DNA of 64,000 nucleotides from Protonemura montana. Its lineage: Eukaryota > Arthropoda > Insecta > Plecoptera > Nemouridae. Shown here one piece after another: positions 1 through 11,413 of the stretch; positions within the stretch are counted from its first letter, which is position 1; every line of letters starts with the position of its first letter. The notes under the pieces are model-generated. The model had not been told where the DNA came from. It searched no databases and saw only the letters and a list, made by a program, of their open reading frames with translations. The translations under genes were made by a program, and so were the position numbers. The stretch spans positions 3,634,001-3,698,000 of the forward strand of contig OX387608.1 in the NCBI GenBank assembly GCA_947568835.1, given 5' to 3'.

Positions 1-130
1 GCTCTCACTACCAGGATAGCCGGCCACCAGGATCAAACCAGGGACCTACCGAATGCAAGACAGACATGGCGCTCTCACTGCCAGGATAGCCGGCCACCCG
101 GATCAAACCTGGGACCTCCCGAATCCAGCG
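1..130 (-). repeat. 69-bp tandem pair with tRNA box B-like core
   Basis: Two copies, from 1 and from 70, of a unit with gccaggatagccggccac and ggatcaaacctgggacct. On the minus strand it reads gggaggtcccaggtttgatc, a degenerate box B resembling the tRNA-derived SINE head at 62055-62127. It may continue beyond the left edge. Confidence 0.6.
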
Positions 131-133
131 CTT

Positions 134-1100
134 TTTTTTCGTTGGTTCGTTAAATATATAACAGTCTGTTTATTTGTGTTTTGCTTGGCAACAGCCAATC
201 AGAAGATGTTTTTTTTTGTTGTAGTTAAAGTCTGTTATCCACTATACAGACTATTTAAAAACTTGCTCTAATTGATTTACATAATTCAATTATAACAATT
301 ATTCTGAGTATGGAAGTTAACTCCGGAATATGCACAGCAAGCAGCTGATCTCTGTGACTCGAGCACCCATCACAACTCTAGACCAACTTTGAAGCTGAAG
401 CTGACGCAGCAATTAAACAAAGCTGTGCAGTTTGCGATCGTCGCTTCATCATTTATTTATTTTAATTCCAACTCTGCAGAAAGAATGTATTTCGAAACAA
501 AAGAGCGAACAAAGTGCCCTCTGTGGACAAAGAGAATGGCAGACATTTGATTTAGCCGCCGTCATTTCGAGCTTCAAGCAGAACCTCATGACGGGCTTGG
601 GATTGGGATGAAGTTGGACTCGGAGCCGATTTCACTTAAGCTGCTTACAACGATCTTATATGACGCTCAGGGGTGATTGTAACCAACGCAGTAACTCGCT
701 TTGAAACACTGATATTTCATAAGCGTTGGACAGTTATAAAAAGCAAGCTGTTTATTGTGCATTCAGGTCACACAAAGATCGCCATGAATGAATATCAATT
801 TTTATTTCAGTTTTCAGCTCTTTGATAAATTCCAACGACTCTAAAAGTATGATAGGGCATGTACCGGCAAAAAGGACAATGAATAAAATGAATATAAAAA
901 CATAAAAATGTTGGTTTTGATTCCAATTCAAATGCTTATCTCATAGATGGTTGTTTTTACACTGAGTTTTATGGAAAATGTAACAAAAACTAAATTCATC
1001 ATTCTGACTTTTTTGTGCGGTCCACTCAATAAATAAATAAAAGAAGCTCAGCGTTGAAAAGTGACAAACACACAGGCAACCGCACCGAAGTCAACTGACG
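134..1100. other. Unannotated AT-rich stretch
   Basis: No exon or RNA gene recognised. At about 155-235 a fragment with taacagtctgtttatttg and ggcaacagccaatcag recurs, diverged, at about 48195-48245 and 57500-57800. It is probably a short MITE-like repeat. Confidence 0.5.
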
Positions 1101-2280
1101 GCTGCAGAGGGTCGCAGCCCGCTCAGCAGATAGAGCTACCAGCCTGGTGAGAGGACAGGGCTGCAGAGGGTCGCAACCCTCTCAGCTGATAGAGCTACCA
1201 GCCTGGTGACAGGACAGGGCTGCAGAGGGTCGCAGCCCTCTCAGCTGACAGAGCTACCAGCCTGGTGACAGGACAGGGCTGCAGAGGGTCGCAGCCCTCT
1301 CAGCTGACAGAGCTACCAGCCAGGTGACAGGATAGGGCTGCAGAGGGTCGCAGTCCTCTTAGCTGATTGAGCTACCAGCCTGGTGACAGGACGGGGCTGC
1401 AGAGGGTCGCAGCCCTCTCAGCTGACAGAGCTACCAGCCTGGTGACAGGACAGGGCTGCAGAGGGTCGCAGCCCTCTCAGCTGACAGAGCTACCAGCCAG
1501 GTGACAGGATAGGGCTGCAGAGGGTCGCAGTCCTCTCAGCTGATAGAGCTACCAGCCTGGTGACAGGACAGGGCTGCAGAGAGTCGCAGTCCTCTCAGCT
1601 GATAGAGCTACCAGCCTGGTGACAGGACAGGGCTGCAGAGAGTTGCAGTCCTCTCAGCTGATAGAGCTACCAGCCTGGTGACAGGACAGAGCTGCAGGGG
1701 GTCGCAGCCCTCTCAGCTGACAGAGCTACCAGCCTGGTGACAGGACAGGGCTGCAGAGGGTCACAGTCCTCTCAGCTGACAGAGCTACCAGCCAGGTGAC
1801 AGGATAGGGCTGCAGAGGGTCGCAGTCCTCTTAGCTGATTGAGCTACCAGCCTGGTGACAGGACGGGGCTGCAGAGGGTCGCAGCCCTCTCAGCTGACAG
1901 AGCTACCAGCCTGGTGACAGGACAGGGCTGCAGAGGGTCGCAGCCCTCTCAGCTGACAGCGCTACCAGCCAGGTGACAGGATAGGGCTGCAGAGGGTCGC
2001 AGTCCTCTCAGCTGATAGAGCTACCAGCCTGGTGACAGGACAGGGCTGCAGAGAGTCGCAGTCCTCTCAGCTGATAGAGCTACCAGCCTGGTGACAGGAC
2101 AGGGCTGCAGAGAGTTGCAGTCCTCTCAGCTGATAGAGCTACCAGCCTGGTGACAGGACAGAGCTGCAGGGGGTCGCAGCCCTCTCAGCTGACAGAGCTA
2201 CCAGCCTGGTGACAGGACAGGGCTGCAGAGGGTCACAGTCCTCTCAGCTGATAGAGCTACCAGCCTGGCGACAGGACAGC
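1101..2280. repeat. 59-bp minisatellite, 20 copies, with 8-mer higher-order structure
   Basis: The unit starts gctgcagagggtcgcag and includes agctaccagcctggtgacag. The period is exactly 59 and monomers are highly similar. A short hairpin (GAGGG...CCCTC) lies in each unit. The marker variant cagtcctcttagctgattga occurs at 1351 and 1823, exactly 8 x 59 = 472 bp apart, and neighbouring variants repeat in the same order. Confidence 0.95.
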
Positions 2281-2724
2281 TAGCCGCGAATGAAACGTCA
2301 CTGTCACCAAGACAATTAATACAAAATAAATTTATTATTTTTGATGAGCCGGAACATAAACATTAATATGACTGCATATGTACCATAGCACAAATGTAGT
2401 TTTCTAATTCAAGCTTCAAAATTGTGTTCTTCAGGGGATACAGTTTACTGGTATAGTTTAAGTACGATGGATTCAAGGGAAACCTGGTGGTCGGATGCCT
2501 CAATCAGGGACTCGAGTAGCTCTAAGAAGTTAAAGGCGAAGTCTTCATTCGACAAAATCGTGTCGCCAAAACAAGGGGGGGGGGGTGGGTGGGGGGGAGG
2601 CAAGTGGGTCAGTTGTCCCGACTGGACTACAGCTCCAGGCGGCTCCTGCCTTCTGCCGATCTCCGGGGCCGAGACAGCTAATCGATATCCCGAGACACAT
2701 GCTCGTGACGTCATAACATGGGTT
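2281..2724. other. Unannotated stretch with G-run
   Basis: Nothing coding recognised. An 11-G run at 2575-2585 is followed by further G clusters to about 2607, with G-quadruplex potential. Confidence 0.5.
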
Positions 2725-2892
2725 ACCACCAAACTGTTTGGCGTGTTCGAAACACCGGTCCTTGTGAGATCGCAGAAGTTAAGCAACACTGCGCTGGGTC
2801 AGGTATTGGATGGGTGACCACCGAACGGTTTGGCATGTTGGAAATACCGGTCCTCGTAAGATCACTGAAGTCAAGCAACACTGCGCTGAGTC
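2725..2892 (+). mobile_element. 5S-derived SINE head, two tandem copies, truncated
   Basis: The units carry agttaagcaacactgcgct and tggatgggtgacc, matching 5S rRNA box A (agctaagcagggtc) and box C (tggatgggagacc). Upstream parts (gtgagatc...) also fit 5S. No SINE body follows; the second copy runs straight into a 41-bp array at gtcagccagctgatc. Confidence 0.8.
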
Positions 2893-3557
2893 AGCCAGCT
2901 GATCTTAAATAACCTGGATAGAGCATAGGATCCAGTCAGCTGATCATAAATAACCTGGATAGAGTATAGGATCCAGCCAACTGATCTCAAATAACCTGGA
3001 TAGAGCATAGGATCCAGCCAGCTGATCTCAAATAACCTGGATAGAGCATAGGATCCAGCCAGCTGATCTCAAATAACCTGGATAGAGCATAGGATCCAGC
3101 CAGCTGATCTCAAATAACATGGATAGAGCATAGGATCCAGCCAGCTGATCTCAAATAACCTGGATAGAGCATAGGATCCAGCCAGCTGATCTCAAATAAC
3201 CTAGATAGAGCATAGGATCCAGCCAGCTGATCTCAAATAACCTGGATAGAGCATAGGATCCAGCCAGCTGATCTCAAATAACCTGGATAGAGCATAGGAT
3301 CCAGCCAGCTGATCTCAAATAACATGGATAGAGCATAGGATCCAGCCAGCCAATCTCAAATAAGCTGGATAGAGCATAGGATCCAGCTAGCTGACATTAA
3401 ATAACCTGGATAGAGCATAGGATCCAGCCAGCTGATCTCAAATAACCTGGATAGAGCATAGGATCCAGCCAGCTGATCTCAAATAACCTGGATAGAGCAT
3501 AGGATCCAGCCAGCTGATCTTAAATAACCTGGATAGAGCATAGCTTCCAGCCGGCTG
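2893..3557 (-). repeat. 41-bp minisatellite array A1, about 16 copies
   Basis: The unit (reverse orientation here) contains ggatccagccagctgatc and aaataacctggatagagc; the period is 41 bp. It shares its sequence with arrays near 6.5, 8.2, 14.3, 30.6, 42.7, 51.9 and 60.7 kb. It abuts a 5S-derived head on its left. Confidence 0.95.
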
Positions 3558-4995
3558 TGAGATCAGTGAAAGCAGTATGAAAGATTCCACTGCCAGAAAA
3601 TGGAATGTTAAAATGACACTAAACGAACCAACCTTCCGACGTTGTCGGTTCACTTGTTTTAATATTAGTTTAAATCCACGTCAATTCCCTGCACTCCTCA
3701 AAGCAGCGAGTCCATTTATTTTCTCCGGGATTCTTATTAAATATTCCAGGAAGTTTACTTTATGTTTTCGTGCTCCCAGGTTAAAACATCGTGGGGGCGG
3801 AGGGATTATTTGTAGGGAATTTTCATGATGTTATAGAATTCCAATATTTTCTCACAAGGTTCATGGTCCTCGCAAAGGTCAAAGGTAGCAAAGGGAAGGG
3901 TGCTCACTTCGGTGAAGCTCTTGTGTATCCTTGAGAGCAGTGTTACTGTAAGTGTGGTCCGCCGCCCCGTCTAGGGTACGGGAAGAGTTTAGTGGGACGC
4001 GATGCACTTTTCCGTAGAGTTTCACACAACTACTAGAAATATTTCGGAGATATTTTGTTTGCAAATATCAAAAATAAAAAATATATTAATATATAGATAA
4101 GTATGTTTATAAATATATGCATTTAAAAACCTAAATCTTGCAGGTTTCAGTCAAAATAAATGCCCTGAGTGCTGCTAAAAGTGTCCTAAGGTAATATTTT
4201 TAACTCACAGTTAAGCTCATAACTCGCAAAAACAGCTGATTAGTACTGCCTGTGATTGCTTGTTGCCATGGTAACTAATTTAACTCCCGCTTTATCAAGG
4301 AGTTGAAAATTGTAATACCGGGTCTAAGTGAACTAAGTGGCGCTTTGAGTGTCGCCCTCTTAAGGTTGAACAAAGCAAGACGATACGCTCCGAGATCGCT
4401 ACAAGGTTGAGACAATAAGCAACGAGTCGGCTGCTCGAAATAATTTCCTGAAAGCCATCCGCATGCAAATTTAATTTCTCTTTCGCGGCGTCGTGACGCT
4501 GAGCTGAGCGTCGCGACGCTGAGCGTCTGCCACATTATTTGAAACTCAACGGAGGCCCGAACATCAAGGCGGCCTGAAACTATGAACGCCCCGAATTTGT
4601 GAAAGACCCAAAACTGGATAAATTCCTTTAGAAGGCCCGAAATCGAAGGATTTCTTCTGACAGCAGAAAGTGCGTTCGATGAAAGACAAATTTTGTGCAC
4701 CGTTTTTGTCGTGGAAAGCCGACAGCTTGGAAGTAACGATACAACAAAGTCAAGTGCGCTTTTTGATTCTTGGGGATCCAATAATCTCAAGACACACTTT
4801 TTGTGAGAAGATCACATATCAACCTTTCTTGGGACCAGTTTACGAAACCCACCTATTCGGGCGACAGCCTACAGTTGGTTGAACGGCTTTCCTCGGGTTA
4901 CGTTTCGTGCTCGTCAACCTCCTGACAATACGGAGCAGTGCTTGACGTTCAAGTTTTACCGTCATCGCTCGATGCCGCCATCGGTCCACCCGTAG
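3558..4995. other. Unannotated stretch with one X-box-like motif
   Basis: A 171-codon minus-strand open frame (4275-4790) has no recognisable domain and is probably chance. GTTGCCATGGTAAC, a canonical X-box palindrome, lies at 4262-4275. Otherwise nothing recognised. Confidence 0.4.
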
Positions 4996-5475
4996 TCCAG
5001 CCCAAAGTTAAGCAACACTGCGCTGGGTCAGGTATTGGATGGGTGACCATCATACACATGACCAGTTCGGTTCGGGAGAGAGGTTGGAGGGATGAAAGTT
5101 GGGCAAAACTGCGCTAGGTCAGGTATTGGATGGGTGACCATCATACACATGACCAGTTCTGTTCGGGAGAGAGGTTGGAGGGATGAAAGTTAAGCAAAAC
5201 TGTGCTGGGCCTAGTATTGGATGGGTGACCATCATACACATGACCAGTTCTGTTCGGGAGAGAGGTTGGAAGGATGAAAGTTAATACAGTAACTTCAATC
5301 GCCTTGCTTATCAACCTCTCGACAGCATAGCTTTGTGGAGGAATCCTGCTATTCACGTTATACCGTCCTTCGGAAGGGACGTTAAGCCGGTGGTCCCCTT
5401 GATACTCTTCTATAGGAATGTGCCACCACGGATTTCTCTTCATCATCACCCATCCAGTACCACAAAGCTACTTGT
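4996..5475 (+). mobile_element. 5S-derived SINE with three head units and a body
   Basis: Three 91-bp head units (about 5006, 5097, 5188) with box A- and box C-like motifs lead into the SINE body: a segment matching tcgacagcatggatttgtgg, then the conserved gaagggacgttaagccgg and tggtcccctt. The 3' part is diverged and ends near ttgtcaaaacagtc, the usual 3' tail start. Confidence 0.85.
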
Positions 5476-6507
5476 CAAAACAGTCAACCACAGCTACTTT
5501 TAACCCGACACTGTACCCTACGGCTCAAACACTGCGTCGTTAAACCACGCACACACACTCGCACGCGCACGAGATCGACACCACACATCTGTATCTCATT
5601 CATTCCGCGGCAGATGAAGTGATTCCCGTCCCCCACCGCCGCGAGCGCTGTCTCCTTTGATCTCCCCGACGTCAGGGTGCCAGTGATGACGTAACACGCG
5701 ATAGAATCCAACCGCTGGGAAACGAAGCGCAGGAAATAATTAGTGCACACGCGAAATAGATGGCTTCCCGTGCGGTTGTCGGCCCAGTGCCGGGCCCGAC
5801 CGCAGCGCGGCGCTGCTTTGATGTTTCACGTTTCACTCGGTGGGCTAATCTGTAGCCAAGGGTCCGCGATTTTCATGCGGCTAATGTCTGGAATGTTGGC
5901 CACACTTCACGGGTATCTCAACTGTACGCATATGTCCCGGTTTTGCTTTAAATTGAAACGCGTTAATGTCATGGAATAGATAGCAACGTGTAAAGATAAA
6001 GAGATTCTCATAATGTTCTTCTGTAAGTCTGTATGTCTGTACCGAGGAGATGACTATACATTTTCCCGCCAATGCGCTGGACATTTCCGAAAGCTGAACG
6101 CTGCTTTGAAAATGCTATCTGCACAAATCGTGCGTCAGAGTTAATTAATACGAGCTGGACGTTGGCTTTGGCAAATGTGTAATCCACCAGGCTGTGGGTA
6201 CGTGCATAACAAGTAGGTGTGTCGGATCAAATTTATCTTGTTTGACGTTTTCATCGACGCCAAACGGAGTTGGCTGGCCTGATACATATTTATGAAGCAA
6301 TGATGCTCTAATTGCGCTAACGGATCAATATTGTAAATAAAGCCGATTTAACAGACGAACTATCATTGCGTTATGACGGCAGTTATATGAAATTTAAATT
6401 TAAATCCACGTCGGCGATATTGAAAGGTCATGCGTGTCAATTGTGGATTTTAAATGAAGTCGACAATATTATTTGAAAATAAAAGAGAGTCTGAGCGTCC
6501 ATTATTA
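5476..6507. other. Unannotated stretch, CpG-rich at 5590-5830
   Basis: No exon recognised on either strand. The first third is CpG-rich (for example gcccgaccgcagcgcggcgc) and the rest AT-rich. Confidence 0.4.
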
Positions 6508-7225
6508 ATCTCAAATAACCTGGATAAAGCATAGGATCCAGCCAGCTAATCTCAAATAACCTGGATCGAGCATAGGATCCAACCAGCTGATCTCAAATAA
6601 CCTGGATTGAGCATAGGATCCAGCCAGCTGATCTCAAATAACCTGGATAGAGCAAAGGATCCAGCCAGCTGATCTCAAATAAGCTGGATAGAGCATAGGA
6701 TCTAGCCAGCTGATCTCAAATAACCTGAATAGAGCATAGGATCCAGCCAGCTGATCTCAAATAACATGGATAGAGCATAAGATCCAGCCAGCTGTTCTAA
6801 AAAACCTGGATAGAGCATAGGATCCAGCCAGCTGATCTCAAATAACCTGGATAGAGCATAGGATCCAGCCAGCTAATCTCAAATAACATGGATAGAGCAT
6901 AAGATCCAGCCAGCTGTTCTAAAAAACCTGGATAGAACCAGATGATTAAAATTATAGCTTAGGATTAGGCACTGCTAGGTAGAAGTCCCTAAATCTGAGG
7001 TATCCATTTGATTTAAATACTAATTTTAAAGTTTTTAGAACACTTTTAACCAATTTTCACTATGAAACTGGTGAAAACTACGAAAACCACAAAAACTACC
7101 GAAAAAAAACACTGGAATAAACACGGGCTCTTTGAGAGAACTCGAAATCAGGGACTCTCCATATGGCAGCCTTGGCTTCAAAGTATCTCTATGACAGCTG
7201 TCTAGGTTATTTGCGATCAACGCTG
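6508..7225 (-). mobile_element. MITE-like element with internal 41-bp array A2
   Basis: A 41-bp array occupies 6508-6938 (about 10 diverged copies). It is followed by the family's unique flank: ggtagaagtccctaaatc, gggctctttgagagaact, then ttggcttcaaagt. The element closes with ctaggttatttgcgatca near 7205-7225, the inverse of the array's tctcaaataacctgg. That gives inverted termini. Confidence 0.75.
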
Positions 7226-7255
7226 TCCAAACAGCTGGGAAACCTGACACCAGGC

Positions 7256-7383
7256 TAGCCACGAAGAGGACACAAAGAGGACACGAAGAGAGCATAAAGA
7301 GGGCACGAAGAGAGCACGAAGAGAGCACGAAGAGAGCACGAAGAGGACACGAAGAGAGCACGAAGAGAGCACGAAGAGGCCAC
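7256..7383. repeat. 11-bp purine-rich minisatellite
   Basis: Tandem gagagcacgaa and gaggacacgaa units, about 12 copies. Arg/Ser/Leu-rich open frames on the minus strand here are by-products. Confidence 0.9.
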
Positions 7384-7565
7384 TCGTTGAAACTTTGAGC
7401 CAAATGATGCAGAGAGCACGCGCGATGGCTTAATCCAGCCACGATCCACTGAATCTTACGTGTCTCAATCGGGCGCTGAGTGCTTCGAAAAAAACAACTC
7501 GCTCTTTCGGAAGAAATCTGGGAAATCAATTACCTGGTTTCGTTTCTGCAAGGAAGAGTCGGATG

Positions 7566-7585
7566 CCCCCCCCCCCCCCCCCCCC
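7566..7585. repeat. Poly-C run of 20
   Basis: An uninterrupted homopolymer, one of many long G/C runs in the window. Confidence 0.95.
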
Positions 7586-7667
7586 AGACCAAGGGCCCCT
7601 AAAACCCAACCCTCGCGTTATGTGATCGGTTTTTCTGATGCGTTCTCACCATCCGTTGGAAGGTCGA

Positions 7668-7735
7668 TAGTCTGATTGGTGGTGCGGCTTAACGACGCAC
7701 TGTTTGTGAAATGGCCAGCGTGGCCGTGACGTACG
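7668..7735 (-). mobile_element. 5S-SINE 3' tail fragment
   Basis: The sequence attggtggtgcggcttaacg followed by acgcactgttt matches the complement of the family's 3' tail (…cgtcgttaaacacc…). No body is present. Confidence 0.6.
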
Positions 7736-8160
7736 GCACCGTCAGTGGAGTGATGACGAGGCTTTGTTAACGCAGAGTGCGCCTTTAACTTGACTGACTG
7801 GAAACTGTTAGTCGTAGCAGTGCCGAGGTTTCAGAGGCCAAACGCCGTCCGTAGTGCTCAACTCGGGTCCAATCTGATGTGACGCATCTAAATGACTCCC
7901 ACTAAGACGGCGCTTGGCAAAACGACCGGAAGTCGCCGATGGAGTTTCCGTCCCCTCAACGGAAACCGAGTCGTCTTCAGCGACGATATGGCGACTTGGG
8001 TCGAAATGTTACTGTGTTACCGCCTTGAGCATGACCTTGTGTGACCTTGAGCGATAGCTTTGCTCGTGTCGTAGCTGCGTTTGCTTGATAACACATTACA
8101 GAAGCAAGTTTTCCACAGGTTTATTTTTATCTTGACATTCCCTGACTTTTAGGTATTTCA
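7736..8160. other. Unannotated stretch
   Basis: No gene, RNA or repeat recognised. Confidence 0.4.
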
Positions 8161-9306
8161 AAGAGCCTATTTCTTAGCAACAATGGATTGCCTGTTATCA
8201 GTTTTAATCAGCTGGCTGGATCCTATGCTCTATCCAGGTTATTTGAGATCAGCTGGCTGGATCCTATGCTCTATCCAGGTTATTTGAGATCAGCTGGCTG
8301 GATCCTATGCTCTATCCAGGTTATTTGAGATCAGCTGGCTGGATCCTATGCTCTATCCAGGTTATTTGAGATCAGCTTGCTGGATCCTATGCTCTATCCA
8401 GGTTATTTTAGATCAGCTGGCTGGATCCTATGCTCTATCCAGGTTATTTGAGATCAGCTGGCTGGATCCTATGCTCTATACAGGTTATTTGAGATCAGCT
8501 GGCTGGATCCTATGCTCTATCCAGGTTATTTGAGATCAGTTGGCTGGATCCTATGCTCTATCCAGGTTATTTGAGATCAGCTGGCCGGATCCTATGCTCT
8601 ATCCAGGTTATTTGAGATCAGCTGGCTGGATCCTATGCTCTATCCAGGTTATTTGAGATCAGCTGGCTGGATGCTATGCTCTGTCCAGGTTATTTGAGAT
8701 CCGCTGGCTGGATCCTATGCTCTATCCGGGTTATTTGAGATCAGCTGGCTGGATCCTATGCTCTATCCAGGTTATTTGAGATCAGCTGGCTGGATCCTAT
8801 GCTCTATCCAGGTTATTTGAGATCAGCTGGCCGGATCCTATGCTCTATCCAGGTTATTTGAGATCAGCTGGCTGGATCCTATGCTCTATCCAGGTTATTT
8901 GAGATCAGCTGGCTGGATGCTATGCTCTATCCAGGTTATTTGAGATCCGCTGGCTGGATCCTATGCTCTATCCGGGTTATTTGAGATCAGCTGGCTGGAT
9001 CCTATGCTCTATCCAGGTTATTTGAGATCAGCTGGCTGGATCCTATGCTCTATCCAGGTTATTTGAGATCAGCTGGCTGGATCCTATGCTCTATCCAGGT
9101 TATTTGAGATCAGCTGGCCGGATCCTATGCTCTATCCAGGTTATTTGAGATCAGCTGGCTGGATCCTATGCTCTATCCAGGTTATTTGAGATCAGCTGGC
9201 TGGATGCTATGCTCTATCCAGGTTATTTGAGATCCGCTGGCTGGATCCTATGCTCTATCCGGATTATTTGAGATCAGCTGGATGGATCCTATGCTCTATC
9301 CAGGTT
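8161..9306 (+). mobile_element. MITE-like element remnant with 41-bp array A3, about 27 copies
   Basis: A short piece of the family flank (caacaatggattgcctg) precedes the array from about 8207. The unit is ggctggatcctatgctctat then ccaggttatttgagatcag. Marker variants (gatccgctgg; ctggccgg; ggatgctatg; atccgggtt) recur as a block at steps of 246 and 287 bp (6 and 7 monomers), showing higher-order structure. Confidence 0.92.
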
Positions 9307-9675
9307 TTTGCGATTTTTGTGTCTTTTACAGTTTCAGATTAAAAAAAATGCTAGAAGCGTCTTACCGGCCCCAAAATCCTCGGGCCTTGCTATGTTTTTA
9401 AAGTATGTCTCGAAGACAAAGTTTGCAAAGAAGTTTTTGTCCCACGCACATGGCGTTAAGGGATAAATGATAATCTGAAAAAAGAGCGGGACATTTTTTC
9501 TGCCCCAAACTACATCGGGAGGTAGTGATGGGAATAAAAGTCGAATTTAATATAACGTAGCGCTTGTTGCCATGACAACGTAGTTTGTTTGGATGCGTAA
9601 TTTATACTACAAATATTTAGTTTTTCAATACATTCTTGCTGCAAAGATCACTGACAAGTAGAGACCCACCAATGA
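9307..9675. other. Unannotated stretch with X-box-like motif
   Basis: GTTGCCATGACAAC, X-box-like, at 9566-9579. Nothing else recognised. Confidence 0.4.
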
Positions 9676-9865
9676 TCTAAAACAATCTGGATAGCGGTTG
9701 TCTTAAAGGGACTTTGAAGCCGAGGCCGCCATCTTGAGAGTTCCTGATGTTGAGCTATATCAGCGAGCTCGTGATATTTCGAGTGTTCTTATTGGTTGTA
9801 TTCGTGGTTTTCGTGGTGTTCACTACTTTAATGGTCAGAATTGGTTGAAAACAGATATCAGCAGC
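9676..9865 (-). mobile_element. Flank fragment of the 41-bp MITE-like family
   Basis: The fragment starts with a diverged terminus (aacaatctggatagcgg), then ctttgaagccgaggccgcca and tcttgagagttcctgat. Further on it has aatggtcagaattggttgaa. This is the family's unique flank in reverse orientation, without an array. Confidence 0.75.
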
Positions 9866-10100
9866 TGTTTCTCTATTCTACTGTCATTGCTTACTCATCG
9901 CTTTTTTATGGAATTAGTTAACGTGTAAAATTTAATAAAGAATTTTGTGGCAATCTTACTGTAAACATGTAATATTCTTCAAGGTGACTTCAAATGGACT
10001 CTACTGAAAACTTAAGTGACAGCCGAGACACGGCCTTCTTTGTAAACCGCCAGATAGTAAGTTCGAGATGGCTGTGTGACCGTTAAATTCACTGTTTCGC
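9866..10100. other. Unannotated stretch
   Basis: Nothing recognised. Confidence 0.4.
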
Positions 10101-10209
10101 TGTGCTAGTGCGTGTGCTAGTGCGTGTGCTAGTGCGTGTGCTCGTGCGTGTGCTAGTGCGTGTGCTAGTGCGTGTGCTAGTGCGTGTGCTCGTGCGTGTG
10201 CTTGTGCTT
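10101..10209. repeat. 12-bp minisatellite (gtgctagtgcgt)
   Basis: About nine copies, some with gtgctcgtgcgt. It is related in composition to the GTGCTW hexamer array at 25020-25680. Both sit next to the same 73-bp unit sequence. Confidence 0.9.
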
Positions 10210-10324
10210 AATGCTAACTCACTAGATTTCCTGTACGGGCACAAAACCTAAAAACAGAGCACTTAAAAAGTCCCACTTCGTCAGTCAGCCGAGATCGTCA
10301 GCCATGTTTGTTAAAAAATAACGC

Positions 10325-11075
10325 TCTGTGATGGGTTGACAGAGCTGAAGGAAGTTGGAATATTTCAACTTTGTTAAATGCCTTGCTTGTGTGCTATGCA
10401 CGTTGTATTGATTGTGTGCAGTCCCATATGATAACCAAGTTTTAAGATCCTTGTGCGCTGTGCTTGTGCTTATTGCTATGTCAATTGTGTACAGCCCCAT
10501 ATGATAACCAAGTTTTAAGATCCTTGTGCGCTTTGCTTGTGCTTATTGCTATGTCAATTGTGTGCAGTCCCAAATGATAACCAAGTTTTAAGATCCTTGT
10601 GCGCTGTGCTTGTGCTTATTGCTATGTCAATTGTGTGCAGTCCCATATGATAACCAAGTTTTAAGATCCTTGTGTGCTATGCTTGTGCTTATTGCTATGT
10701 CAATTGTGTGCAGTCCCATATGATAACCAAGTGTTAAGATCCTTGTGTGCTTTGCTTGTGCTTATTGCTATGTCAATTGTGTGCAGTCCCATATGATAAC
10801 CAAGTTTTAAGATCCTTGTGCGCTGTGCTTGTGCTTATTGCTATGTCAATTGTGTGCAGTCCTATATGATAACCAAGTTTTAAGATCCTTGTGTGCTTTG
10901 CTTGTGCTTATTGCTATGTCAATTGTGTGCAGTCCCATATGATAACCAAGTTTTAAGATATTTGTGCGCTATGCTTGTGCTTATTGCTATGTCAATTGTG
11001 TGCAGTCCCATATGATAACCATGTTTTAAAATCCTTGTGTGCTATGCTTGTGCTTATTGATATGTCAATTGTGCG
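10325..11075 (+). repeat. 73-bp minisatellite, about 9 copies, with leader
   Basis: The unit includes gtcaattgtgtgcagtccca, tatgataaccaag and gcttgtgcttattgctat. Exact 73-bp steps are seen, for example 10480 to 10553. The leader (gaaggaagttggaatatttc) and one unit recur at 24907-25020. Confidence 0.93.
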
Positions 11076-11413
11076 CTAACCTTCACCAGCGTCGCTGGTC
11101 TAGGAACTTATTTAGTTGTTCGGTAAGTACTGGGTGTTGGCTCCAGCTCGTCGGCATTTGCTTTCAAAGCCAGCAAGAAGTTGGATAGCTTAAGTTGACT
11201 TTCTTGGGCACGCACTCAACGAGTGTTGACTCAACAAACAACAAACTCGCGACGCTCGTTGGCGCGAGGCACGCTCTCGGCATTTCAATCCAACTTGTAA
11301 TTAACATGAAGCTCTGCTTCGGTCGAAACATTCGTGTTATTTTACACAACGTGAAGCTAGGTGAAGCTACTTGAAGCAGTTGATCGATAGGTATTTCTTG
11401 CAGTGACAGTGTC
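11076..11413. other. Unannotated stretch
   Basis: Nothing recognised. A short hairpin-like accagcgtcgctggt lies near 11086. Confidence 0.4.

Noticed and set aside
1101-2280. CRISPR-like regular array
   Set aside because: There are no unique spacers; the whole 59-bp unit is repeated, and the genomic context is eukaryotic.
4275-4790. 171-codon minus-strand open frame
   Set aside because: No recognisable domain, no splice or promoter context, ordinary composition.
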